From the NCBI GenBank assembly GCA_015486655.1, contig WFRF01000176.1, positions 1 to 6,408 on the forward strand: a DNA stretch of 6,408 nucleotides, read 5' to 3'. Below, one piece after another: positions 1-6,408 of this stretch (position 1 is the first letter of the stretch; every line of letters begins with the position of its first letter). Source of the DNA: Caldifarciminota bacterium (GTDB lineage Bacteria; Hydrothermota; 32-111; QNBC01). Below the pieces are notes generated by a model, which saw only the letters and a program-made list of their open reading frames with translations, was not told the origin of the DNA and ran no database searches. The translations under genes and the position numbers were made by a program.

Positions 1-2108
1 GGAAGAAGGATAGCAATATCTCTCTTCTCGTATTGACAAGTATCACTCGGGAAAGTACCGTCTTCGGATACCTTACTCACGGGTATCGTATCCCCTTTAC
101 CTGCCATAATGGGTTTCATGATTTCTTCATAGTAAGATTTAACCTCTTCATTGGGGAATTTAAAATTATGTTCCACCGGTTTGACAGACGAACCGACTTT
201 TCCCACTTTGACTTCGAAAATATCCTTATAACCTCTGTGCAAAGCTCTAATATTGGAATCAACAATCTCCTTTCCTTTTTTACCGTAAGTTTTTTTGATT
301 CTTTCCTCCAGATCTTTTTTCCATACTTTTTCACTTAAGACATTGCTGATTTTGAAAAAAGCCGCTTGCATGGTTGTGTTAATCCTTCCGCCGAGTCCTT
401 CCTCCAGAGCTATCTTAAAAGCATCAATAGCATAAACTTTAATTTTGTTTTTAATTATAATTTTTTGAAGATTCTCGGGGATGCTTTCCCAGACTTTGTC
501 TTTCGGTACATTTGTATTCAAAAGAAATGTTCCGTTTTTCTTAATTCCTTCAAGGACGTTGAATTTTGTTAAGAATGAGGGGTTATGCACGGCAACAAAG
601 TTCGGGTGTTCAATCAAATAGGGGCTTTTCAAGGGTTTTTTGCTAAACCTCAAATGACTGATAGTAACTGCTCCCGCTTTCTTTGAATCGTATACGAAAT
701 AACCTTGGACATACTTGTTAGTATTGTCACCGATCATTTTAATACTGTTTTTATTTGCACCGACGGTACCATCGCTTCCCAAACCGTAGAATTTTGCTTC
801 GAACGAATCTTCGTTTTGGGTATTTATATGCTTTTTAATATCCAGTGATCTATGTGTTACGTCATCTGTAATGCCAACCGTAAAATTATTCCATTTTGAT
901 TTTTTAATTTTATTAAGGTTTTTGAGATGTTCAAAAACGGCATTTACCATTGAAGGAGAGAATTCTTTTGAACTTAATCCGTATCGTCCGCCGACAACTA
1001 CGACATTTTTCCTTTTGGGATATTTATCAAAGCCAATCATGGCGTTTGCAAAGGCGGTTTTTACATCACGGTAAAGAGGTTCACCGTCTGTGCCGGCGCT
1101 CTTTGTTCTGTCCAAAACGGCAATTCTCTTTACGGTTTCAGGTATGGCTTTTACAAATTCAACAGAATTAAAAGGCCTGAACAACCGGACTTTCAGCAAT
1201 CCGATTTTTTCTTTTTTATTTTTTATCAGCCAGTTCACCGTTTCTTCCACTGTGTCGCAACCGGATCCCATTATTACGATAACATATTTTGCATCTTTTG
1301 CACCGACATATTCAAAAGGTTTATACTTTCTTCCGGTTAATTGTCCGAACAGTTTCATGGAATCTTTGACTATATTGTATGCTTTATCGTAATATTTATT
1401 TACAGCTTCTCTTCCCTGGAAATAGTAATCGGGATTTTGTGCCGTTCCCCTGATTGTGGGATCGAGAGGGCTCATACCGCGTTTACGTTTAGCGTATATA
1501 GCCTCAACAGGCATATATTCTTTAAAAAATTCAAGGGGGAGTGTTGTAACTTTTTGTATTTCATGACTCGTTCTAAAACCGTCAAAGAAATGAAGGAAAG
1601 GAACTCTGCTAAGCAGCGTTGCCCTAGCGGCTATAGCGGCAAAATCCATGGCTTCCTGAGGATTGCTGCTGGCAAGAAGAGCAAATCCGGTATCCCTCGT
1701 TGCCATAACATCCTGGTGGTCTCCGAAAATTGAAAGAGCCTGTGCTGAAAGAGAACGAGCTGCAACATTGAACACCGTGGGGGTGAGTTCCCCTGCAATT
1801 TTGTACATATTGGGAATCATTAAAAGCAACCCCTGTGATGCGGTGAATGTCGTGGTCAGAGCCCCGACGCTTAATGCCCCATGTACGGCTCCTGCTGCTC
1901 CGCCTTCGGCTTGCATTTCAACAACAAGAGGTACATGTCCGAGAAAGTTTTTCTCTCCCGCAGCCGCTTTTGCATCGGCAATCTCTCCCATTGGGGAAGA
2001 GGGAGTTATAGGATAAATTGCTACGTTTTCACTGGTTAGGTATGCTGAGTGGGTACATGCTGTGTTTCCGTCCATTGTAATCTTAGGCGCATTACTATAT
2101 TTCGCCAT
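1..2108 (-). CDS. nifJ: Pyruvate:ferredoxin (flavodoxin) oxidoreductase, single-chain; N-terminal 702 residues, 3' end outside window
   Basis: The enzyme converts pyruvate, CoA and oxidised ferredoxin (or flavodoxin) to acetyl-CoA, CO2 and reduced ferredoxin in the cytoplasm. I translated the whole minus-strand frame and found no stop or frameshift to the window edge. Seen in order: the thiamine/pyruvate site YPITPSSPMGE (residues 32-42), the Glu of MQAEGGAAGAVHG (E68), and the Arg of NVAARSLSAQALSIFGDHQD (R118). By family comparison with the Desulfovibrio africanus enzyme these match its Thr31, Glu64 and Arg114. The transketolase-C-like domain II follows. The gamma/CoA domain shows GITDDVTH (412-419) and GLGSDGTVGANKNSIK (about 442-457). 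The last part has GTFP and QYEKR (684-696), which in this family directly precede the two-[4Fe-4S] ferredoxin domain. Family members are about 1170-1230 residues, so roughly 480 residues (ferredoxin and second TPP domains) lie off the left edge. Two ATGs are adjacent (2111 and 2108). I chose 2108 because GGAGG lies 6 nt from it but only 3 nt from 2111. Confidence 0.96.
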   Translation of the reverse strand, partial: MAKYSNAPKITMDGNTACTHSAYLTSENVAIYPITPSSPMGEIADAKAAAGEKNFLGHVPLVVEMQAEGGAAGAVHGALSVGALTTTFTASQGLLLMIPNMYKIAGELTPTVFNVAARSLSAQALSIFGDHQDVMATRDTGFALLASSNPQEAMDFAAIAARATLLSRVPFLHFFDGFRTSHEIQKVTTLPLEFFKEYMPVEAIYAKRKRGMSPLDPTIRGTAQNPDYYFQGREAVNKYYDKAYNIVKDSMKLFGQLTGRKYKPFEYVGAKDAKYVIVIMGSGCDTVEETVNWLIKNKKEKIGLLKVRLFRPFNSVEFVKAIPETVKRIAVLDRTKSAGTDGEPLYRDVKTAFANAMIGFDKYPKRKNVVVVGGRYGLSSKEFSPSMVNAVFEHLKNLNKIKKSKWNNFTVGITDDVTHRSLDIKKHINTQNEDSFEAKFYGLGSDGTVGANKNSIKMIGDNTNKYVQGYFVYDSKKAGAVTISHLRFSKKPLKSPYLIEHPNFVAVHNPSFLTKFNVLEGIKKNGTFLLNTNVPKDKVWESIPENLQKIIIKNKIKVYAIDAFKIALEEGLGGRINTTMQAAFFKISNVLSEKVWKKDLEERIKKTYGKKGKEIVDSNIRALHRGYKDIFEVKVGKVGSSVKPVEHNFKFPNEEVKSYYEEIMKPIMAGKGDTIPVSKVSEDGTFPSDTCQYEKRDIAILL

Positions 2109-2113
2109 CATTT

Positions 2114-2120
2114 ACCTCCA
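2114..2120 (-). promoter_or_regulatory. Ribosome binding site of nifJ (decides the start)
   Basis: Read on the minus strand this is TGGAGGT, a strong Shine-Dalgarno sequence followed by AA and then the tandem ATGATG. The spacing is 6 nt from GGAGG to the second ATG (2108) and 3 nt to the first (2111), which favours the second. The two choices differ by one Met only. Confidence 0.8.
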
Positions 2121-2135
2121 TTTAAAATTCAATAT

Positions 2136-2164
2136 ATATTTAACACTTTTTAGGAATTTGTAAA
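2136..2164 (-). promoter_or_regulatory. Weak candidate promoter for nifJ
   Basis: Minus strand: TTTACA (2164-2159) as a possible -35, then 17 bp, then AAATAT inside the AT run TTAAATATATATT as a poor -10. The -10 matches TATAAT at only three positions and the register is uncertain (16-18 bp spacers are all possible). It would put the transcript start about 20 nt before the start codon. nifJ could also be read through from the upstream gene, since I see no convincing terminator in this gap. Confidence 0.3.
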
Positions 2165-2207
2165 GGGGGAAATTACCCAATTGTAAAAATAATAACATTA
2201 AAATTGC

Positions 2208-4763
2208 CTACAGTAGGATGAATTTCCTAATGTAGTGTTTATTATTCGTTTTTAACATGATAAAATAAATACCTTTACGAATATTAAAGCCGTTTTTACC
2301 GTTACAATTTAACCTGATATGGTATGAACCTTTGCTTCTGAAACCGTTTTCTATTGTTCTGATTTTTCTCCCGATAATGTTGTAGATGGATAAATCGACA
2401 AGAGTTCCCTTTGGTAGCGCATATTTGATATCTAAATTCCCTTTCGTAATGGTTCCTGAAATATTTATTTTTATTTTACCGCTCACAAAATTTTCTTTTA
2501 AACCGGTTAAATCCAAAGAGTACACATTGGCGGCTATATCATATCCTCTTTCCCATTTTGTATCTTCCCATGCAAACATCACTACCTTCCCGTCGGTAGC
2601 CACTGCGGGGTAACGCTGATTTTTATTCAACCCTTCCGGGGGGTTATTTATTTTAATGGTGGGGGATAGCGGAGTTAGATTATCGTTATACTCTCTTGCC
2701 AGTATATCATACTCTGTCACCGTATCGCTTGGATAACCGAACCATGTAATTATAAATTTCCCGTCGGTTGTAGGGGCAATATCAGGAGCCCAGGCATAAT
2801 TTTCACTGATCCGTATGTTTGAATCGATCAATGCTCCGGTAGGATTTATTAGCTGTGCAAATATGTTGGATTGGATTCTGTAATCTTGCCATGCAACGAT
2901 GAAATTCCCATTAGATAGTGCTGCAGTATAAGGGAAGTATTGTCCGGCTGCCGTATTATCATCATTTATAATAAAATTGTTGCCGATTTTATTAGCATTA
3001 TTATCATACAATTGTCCGTAAATGTTATAATTCCCTCCGTCACGGTTGTCCGTCCAAACAATCAGGATATATCCGCTGTCATTAACTGCAACGGAAGGAT
3101 AAGATTGGTAAGATGTCCCTGCATCGTCATTTGCTTTTATGTCTTTTACTATTGTTGTTAAGGTGGAATCGAAAAGGGTGAAATAAATATTCTCGTTTCC
3201 GTCTCTGGAATCATCCCATACAACTGCAAAATCATTGGAGTTGTTCACGGAAACTGCAGGATAATACTTATAGTGAGATGAATCGTCCGAAGCATTTAAG
3301 AGAGGAAGCAATGTGTCTCCGTCAAAGTTCATCAGTCTGCAATATATTTTCTTTCTGTCAGCAGATATGTATGTAGCTATTGCGAGGCTGTCATTTCCCG
3401 TAATATCGGGATAAAATCCCGTATCCAAATATTTGTTACTGCCAATTTTATCCCCGAGAGAATCAAGTACCTGAAAATATATACCGTTATATATTCTGTC
3501 ATCCTGCCATATTGTAATGGCTCTGTTCTCGTGACTCATTGTTATTCTGGGCCTCAACTGGTTATTAGTCCCCTTTATGTCATTAATCATTGTCACTGCT
3601 GTTTTAGGCGTACCGGATTTATCAAAAAGCCTGAAATAAATGTAGGTGGAATCACCCGTATCCTCCCACACGGAAATCATAGCATTCCCCGTATAAGCTA
3701 TATCCATATTCATAAATGAACCGCTAAAAGAGGGCGGCTCATTTATTTCAAAATTTGAACCGATGGCATTTCCGAGACTGTCGTATTTTTGGCAATAAAT
3801 GTCTTTGGGACCGTTTCTCGTATCGCTCCATGACACAAAAAGATTCCCGTGTTTGTCTATGGCGCATTTCGGTTGGTCCTGACCGGAGTATATACTGCTG
3901 TCACTAACCTTAAAGTTCGTTCCCAGAGGAGAACCGTCGGAGGAATAACGTTGTCCGAATATGTTATAGGCACCGTTTCTTGCGTCCTGCCAAAAGATAG
4001 AAAAATTCCCTGCTGAATCCATAGCGCAAACGGGATTCGATTGCGTGGCATTTGGACTGTCCGGTACAAGGAAATTGCTCCCGACGGCATTTAGAGAAGA
4101 ATCCAGTATTTGCCCGTATATATCATAGTTGCCGTTTCTGTAGTCTTGCCATACAATTATTATGTTGCCGGTTTCGCTTACGGCAATTTGAGGGAGTATC
4201 TGACTTGTATTTGAAGCATCATCGTTAATTTTAACGGTAGGGGAAATTGAATCCCCCTGAAAGTCGAAACTTTGGAAAAAAATATCATAGCTGCTACCGG
4301 AAACGAACTTATCCCACACAGCAAAGATATTCCCGTCGTGTATAGCGAAATTGTAATGAGAAGGGAACTGATTTTGGAAATAAAATGTCGTATCAATACG
4401 GTTCCCGGATGAATCAAGTAATTGCATGGTCACACCTCTTTGAATGTCAATAAGAGTGTCATGATAGACAGATGAAGAATGTGTGAATTCAGATACGGTA
4501 GCATCCATTGTACTGACTTTAAAGTTTTGTCCTAAAGGAGTACCTGTTGAATCGTACATCTGAGCGTATATATTTGAAATACCGTTTCTCTGATCCGACC
4601 ATAAAATACAAAAATTCCCGTTACCAAATATTTCAGCTTCGGCAAAATAAAAATTGCCGTTTGTTGAATCATCATTTACCCTGAAATCACTTTTCAAAAG
4701 GGTTCCGTATGCAAAAAGCACATAAAAAACAACTAACACTAAAAAAATTCCTGTTTTTTTCAT
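2208..4763 (-). CDS. Secreted 14-repeat (beta-propeller-like) protein with FlgD-like/T9SS-type C-terminal domain, function unknown
   Basis: The 851 residues start at an ATG with GGGAGG 5 nt upstream. Residues 1-20 form a signal peptide: Lys2-Lys3, a hydrophobic core at 6-18, and likely cleavage after A18-Y19-G20. Residues about 40-763 hold 14 imperfect repeats of about 54 residues. Their core is a hydrophobic strand, W-[QSET]-D-x-R-[ND]-G, then [YN]-[DN]-I-[YF]-x-Q, a D-S-x-G turn, and often a closing G-S/T-N-F-x-[VI]-[NS]-D-D. Repeat Trp residues are at 55, 150, 205, 258, 312, 366, 419, 516, 570, 625, 674 and 732; repeats 2 and 9 lack it. Residues about 764-851 are an Ig-like tail with YALPKG, LSIYNIIGRKIRT and GIYFIMLKT, ending K-F-I-L-L. 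This resembles FlgD Ig-like/Por secretion tails, which direct export by the type IX system and surface anchoring in families where this is known. No catalytic motif is recognisable. A structural, adhesive or ligand-binding surface role is only a guess. The gene has its own promoter and is not obviously linked to the flanking oxidoreductases. Confidence 0.93.
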   Translation of the reverse strand: MKKTGIFLVLVVFYVLFAYGTLLKSDFRVNDDSTNGNFYFAEAEIFGNGNFCILWSDQRNGISNIYAQMYDSTGTPLGQNFKVSTMDATVSEFTHSSSVYHDTLIDIQRGVTMQLLDSSGNRIDTTFYFQNQFPSHYNFAIHDGNIFAVWDKFVSGSSYDIFFQSFDFQGDSISPTVKINDDASNTSQILPQIAVSETGNIIIVWQDYRNGNYDIYGQILDSSLNAVGSNFLVPDSPNATQSNPVCAMDSAGNFSIFWQDARNGAYNIFGQRYSSDGSPLGTNFKVSDSSIYSGQDQPKCAIDKHGNLFVSWSDTRNGPKDIYCQKYDSLGNAIGSNFEINEPPSFSGSFMNMDIAYTGNAMISVWEDTGDSTYIYFRLFDKSGTPKTAVTMINDIKGTNNQLRPRITMSHENRAITIWQDDRIYNGIYFQVLDSLGDKIGSNKYLDTGFYPDITGNDSLAIATYISADRKKIYCRLMNFDGDTLLPLLNASDDSSHYKYYPAVSVNNSNDFAVVWDDSRDGNENIYFTLFDSTLTTIVKDIKANDDAGTSYQSYPSVAVNDSGYILIVWTDNRDGGNYNIYGQLYDNNANKIGNNFIINDDNTAAGQYFPYTAALSNGNFIVAWQDYRIQSNIFAQLINPTGALIDSNIRISENYAWAPDIAPTTDGKFIITWFGYPSDTVTEYDILAREYNDNLTPLSPTIKINNPPEGLNKNQRYPAVATDGKVVMFAWEDTKWERGYDIAANVYSLDLTGLKENFVSGKIKINISGTITKGNLDIKYALPKGTLVDLSIYNIIGRKIRTIENGFRSKGSYHIRLNCNGKNGFNIRKGIYFIMLKTNNKHYIRKFILL
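2211..2474 (-). other. C-terminal FlgD Ig-like / type IX secretion sorting-type domain
   Basis: This is the last 88 residues or so of the secreted protein. Seen: an amphipathic strand before YALPKG, then V-D-L-S-I-Y-N-I-I-G-R-K-I-R-T, a K-G-S-Y turn, N-G-K-N-G-F, K-G-I-Y-F-I-M-L-K, and the basic-hydrophobic end R-K-F-I-L-L. The pattern Y-x-L-P, I-Y-d-x-x-G-r-x-[VI], G-x-Y, G-I-Y-F, K-x-[hydrophobic]3 is that of FlgD-like/T9SS type A tails. The N-P motif that often opens such tails (YPNP) is missing. Assignment is by motif only. Confidence 0.75.
2475..4646 (-). repeat. Protein-level tandem repeat array, 14 units of about 54 codons
   Basis: Approximate unit boundaries in residues of the 851-residue protein: 40-93, 94-137, 138-192, 193-245, 246-299, 300-353, 354-406, 407-453, 454-502, 503-557, 558-612, 613-660, 661-719 and 720-763. 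Units 4, 5, 6 and 11 fit the consensus best. Units 2 and 9 are the most decayed, having lost W-x-D-x-R. The array splits into halves of seven units (bases 4646-3546 and 3545-2475) that share position-specific motifs at an offset near 365 residues. The repeats are diverged at DNA level, so this is old duplication and not a recent expansion. The motif is not the classical Asp-box (S-x-D-x-G-x-x-W). Confidence 0.85.
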
Positions 4764-4768
4764 TTTTG

Positions 4769-4774
4769 CCTCCC
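4769..4774 (-). promoter_or_regulatory. Ribosome binding site of the secreted repeat protein
   Basis: The minus strand reads GGGAGG followed by CAAAA and the ATG at 4763, a strong site at 5-nt spacing. It fixes the start of the signal peptide. Confidence 0.8.
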
Positions 4775-4789
4775 ATAATATACCATTTA

Positions 4790-4818
4790 ATTATAAATTT
4801 AACATAACCAAAAGTCAA
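4790..4818 (-). promoter_or_regulatory. Near-consensus sigma70-type promoter for the secreted repeat protein
   Basis: On the minus strand, -35 TTGACT (4818-4813) is followed by exactly 17 bp and then -10 TATAAT (4795-4790). Eleven of twelve hexamer bases match the sigma70 consensus. Transcription would start near 4783, giving a leader of about 20 nt that contains only the ribosome binding site. It lies just downstream of the iorAB terminator, so the secreted protein is an independent and possibly strongly expressed unit. Confidence 0.8.
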
Positions 4819-4853
4819 TGGGAAGAATATTTAATTGAAGTTATTTTAAAAGG

Positions 4854-4885
4854 ATATTCCCGAAGGAATGAACCCTCGGGAATAT
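4854..4885 (-). terminator. Intrinsic terminator of the iorAB operon
   Basis: In the minus-strand transcript, the arms ATATTCCCGAGGG and CCTTCGGGAATAT form a 13-bp stem with one G-U pair around a 6-nt loop (TTCATT). CC and a short T run (CCTTTTAAAAT) follow. The hairpin begins 8 bases after the iorB stop. In the plus-strand transcript the G-U pair becomes an A-C mismatch and no T run follows, so it is oriented for iorB. The T run is short, so termination may be partial. Confidence 0.7.
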
Positions 4886-4892
4886 ATTGAAA

Positions 4893-5465
4893 CTATAGAT
4901 TATATGCTTTTTCAAATGCTTCGAGATTTATATCAATGGCTTTTTTGGGAACACGTCTTTTTATGACTTCAATCCATATATCCTTGGGTAACTCGATTAT
5001 TTTTGCGAGTTTACCCATCATAATTGTATTCATAACTTTTATGTTTCCCAATTCTTTTGCCATATTGAAAGCATCGATTGTAATAACGTTTGATACCGTT
5101 TTTTGAAGTATTCCCAGTACATTGTCGGGATATTTCATGGCTGCCGTTGCTACGGGGAGTGGATTAATCCTGTAATCATTTACGAGAATCGTACCGTCAC
5201 TTTTTAATTTTCCTATATTTCTGAGGGCTTCAAGTCGTTCAAAAGCAACGATATAATCCACATCACCCACACCTGTTATGGGTGAATATACCTTCTCGCC
5301 GTATCTTACGGTACTTACTACCGCTCCGCCTCTTTGGCTCATACCATGAACTTCACTCTTTTTAACATCAAAATTATTTACCATTAAAACATCGGAAATT
5401 ATATCGCTGGCAAGTAATATTCCTTGTCCTCCGACGCCGCACAACATAATGCTTTTTACTGCCAT
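4893..5465 (-). CDS. iorB: Indolepyruvate:ferredoxin oxidoreductase, beta subunit
   Basis: This is the small subunit of the IorAB complex, which converts aryl pyruvates (indolepyruvate, phenylpyruvate) plus CoA and oxidised ferredoxin to aryl-acetyl-CoA, CO2 and reduced ferredoxin in the cytoplasm. The 190 residues form one pyruvate/2-oxoacid oxidoreductase gamma-type domain and match the usual family length of about 190-200. Seen: N-terminal CGVGGQGI (9-16), the loop SEVHGMSQRGGAV (37-49) typical of this family, and DYIVAFERLEALR around residues 70-82. No cysteine cluster is present, as expected, because the iron-sulfur clusters are on IorA. The ATG lies one base after the iorA stop (TAA-T-ATG), with AAGGAGA 6 nt upstream, so translation is probably coupled. 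The stop is TAG at 4895-4893. A related 2-oxoacid (e.g. 2-ketoisovalerate) gamma subunit is less likely given the partner gene. Confidence 0.92.
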   Translation of the reverse strand: MAVKSIMLCGVGGQGILLASDIISDVLMVNNFDVKKSEVHGMSQRGGAVVSTVRYGEKVYSPITGVGDVDYIVAFERLEALRNIGKLKSDGTILVNDYRINPLPVATAAMKYPDNVLGILQKTVSNVITIDAFNMAKELGNIKVMNTIMMGKLAKIIELPKDIWIEVIKRRVPKKAIDINLEAFEKAYNL

Positions 5466-5466
5466 A

Positions 5467-6408
5467 TTACTCTCCTTTTATGTTTATTGCATTTGTAGGA
5501 CATACCTGAGCACAAACAGAGCAACCGAAACAGAGCGTCGGTTCAATTACAGATTTATTGTCCACGAATGAAATTGCAGGACATCCGAGTCCCACACAAA
5601 GTTTACATCCTATACATTTATCCGGAGTAACTTCATATGTCGCTATTTTGGGATTGCTTTTCAAAAGTGCACAGGGTCTTGTGGCAACGATAACGGACAG
5701 AGAATCTCTTTCAACCTCTCTCTTTATAACTTCTTCCGTTTCTTTAAGATTGTAGTTGTCGATTTTATAAACATGTTCTATCCCCAGAGATTTAACAAGT
5801 GCCGCAATATCGATCATCGGGGCATCTTCTCCCATGAGAGTTTTACCTGTACCGGGGTTATCCTGATGTCCGGTCATTGCCGTAATTCTGTTATCAAGAA
5901 TAATAACAGTTCCTTTTGCATTGTTATAAACCATATCAATTAAACCCGTAATACCGGAATGGAAGAATGTGGAGTCACCAATAACGGAAACGACTTTTCT
6001 CTTGTCATTTTGTTTGTTTAGGGCAATTTCAATCCCGAAACCGTTTGTAATGCTGGCACCCATGTCTACACATGTATCCATGGCATTCAGGGGAGGTAGG
6101 GCTCCCAAGGTATAACATCCTATATCCCCGGTTACAATATATTTATATTTATGAAGGGTGTGAAATATACTTGTATGAGGGCATCCCGGGCATAGTGCGG
6201 GCGGCCTCGGAGGGACTTCCACTTCCGGTTTATAATGCTCGGTTTCACCTTCGTTCAATATTGATTTCCTGATGATATATTGATTCAATTCCCCTATTTG
6301 AGGGATTGTATCCTTACCGTGAATGTTGTCAATTCCCATTGCTTTTATCTGGTTTTCGATAAAAGGATCGTTTTCTTCCACAACATAGACCTTTTTGTAC
6401 TTTGATAC
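5467..6408 (-). CDS. iorA: Indolepyruvate:ferredoxin oxidoreductase, alpha subunit; C-terminal 313 residues, 5' end outside window
   Basis: This is the catalytic large subunit of IorAB, carrying thiamine diphosphate and two [4Fe-4S] clusters. The frame stays open to the window edge. The residues before the GTG at 6381 (K-Y-K-K-V-Y-V, then V-E-E-N-D-P-F-I-E) fit the conserved V-V-E-E segment of IorA, so that GTG is internal and the gene is truncated by the window. Full-length IorA is about 600 residues. Numbering from that GTG codon: PALCPGCPHT (61-70) opens the TPP domain; GDIGCYTLG is at 85-93, MGASITNGFGIE at 107-118, GDSTF at 135-139 and NRITAMTGHQ at 164-173 (the thiamine diphosphate/metal site). 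A C-terminal ferredoxin domain has C256, C259, C262 and C267-P, then C284, C287, C290 and C294-P, enough for two clusters. The N-terminal pyrimidine-binding half is not visible. iorB follows after one base. Confidence 0.95.
   Translation of the reverse strand, partial: VSKYKKVYVVEENDPFIENQIKAMGIDNIHGKDTIPQIGELNQYIIRKSILNEGETEHYKPEVEVPPRPPALCPGCPHTSIFHTLHKYKYIVTGDIGCYTLGALPPLNAMDTCVDMGASITNGFGIEIALNKQNDKRKVVSVIGDSTFFHSGITGLIDMVYNNAKGTVIILDNRITAMTGHQDNPGTGKTLMGEDAPMIDIAALVKSLGIEHVYKIDNYNLKETEEVIKREVERDSLSVIVATRPCALLKSNPKIATYEVTPDKCIGCKLCVGLGCPAISFVDNKSVIEPTLCFGCSVCAQVCPTNAINIKGE
5471..5477 (-). promoter_or_regulatory. Ribosome binding site of iorB, inside the end of iorA
   Basis: The minus strand reads AAGGAGA. 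It overlaps the codons for the last Lys-Gly-Glu of IorA and sits 6 nt from the iorB ATG, which supports translational coupling of the two subunits. Confidence 0.75.

Noticed and set aside
116..334. Minus-strand open frame of 72 codons
   Set aside because: It lies out of frame inside the PFOR gene, whose own frame reads through this stretch with recognisable family sequence; it is a shadow.
1341..2016. Plus-strand open frames (1341-1733 and 1663-2016)
   Set aside because: Both are antisense to the best-conserved part of PFOR (TPP site and domain I) and resemble no known protein.
2201..2226. Possible terminator hairpin at the end of the surface-protein gene (CCTACTGTAGG with flanking AAATT/AATTT)
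   Set aside because: The core stem is only 4 bp with a 3-nt loop, the outer arms are separated by an uneven internal loop, and the stop codon lies inside it; too weak to call.
2475..4646. Sialidase-type Asp-box repeats
   Set aside because: The repeats have W-x-D-x-R-x-G and lack the S-x-D-x-G-x-x-W order of Asp-boxes, and no sialidase catalytic Arg/Tyr pattern is apparent, so no enzymatic call is made.
5467..6381. A complete 304-codon gene starting at the GTG at 6381
   Set aside because: The frame is open upstream to the window edge and the upstream residues fit IorA, so this GTG is an internal Val codon and the gene is simply cut by the window.

Overview
The window comes from an AT-rich bacterial genome, probably that of a strict anaerobe. 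All four genes are read from the minus strand, so in transcription order the window runs from high to low coordinates. It starts and ends inside genes. Two of the three loci are oxygen-sensitive, ferredoxin-reducing 2-oxoacid oxidoreductases. The third is a large exported protein ending in a domain like the FlgD Ig-like/type IX secretion (Por) sorting tail. That combination is familiar from the Bacteroidota/FCB group and from candidate lineages such as Cloacimonadota or WOR-3. I cannot place the organism more precisely from the sequence alone.

Layout, in transcription order: (1) 6408-5467, the C-terminal half of iorA, whose start lies beyond the right edge. (2) 5465-4893, iorB, one base after the iorA stop, so the two form an operon. 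(3) 4885-4854, a good intrinsic terminator, followed by a near-consensus sigma70-type promoter at 4818-4790 (TTGACT, 17 bp, TATAAT). (4) 4763-2208, an 851-residue secreted repeat protein. (5) A 97-bp gap with a weak possible promoter. (6) 2108-1, the first 702 codons of a single-chain pyruvate:ferredoxin oxidoreductase (nifJ type), cut by the left edge just before its ferredoxin domain. There is no gene-free stretch longer than about 130 bp.

How the genes fit together: IorAB oxidatively decarboxylates aryl pyruvates, the transamination products of aromatic amino acids. PFOR does the same to pyruvate. Both yield an acyl-CoA, CO2 and reduced ferredoxin, so the metabolic theme is peptide/amino-acid or pyruvate fermentation. 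The secreted protein has its own promoter behind a terminator and is probably not part of that pathway.

The most notable thing is inside the secreted protein. I count 14 repeats of about 54 residues with the core W-x-D-x-R-x-G. A second-order periodicity of seven repeats (offset about 365 residues) is visible in idiosyncratic shared motifs. This suggests two seven-bladed beta-propellers made by duplication of a whole seven-repeat unit. I saw no RNA gene, mobile element, CRISPR array or clearly new multi-gene system.
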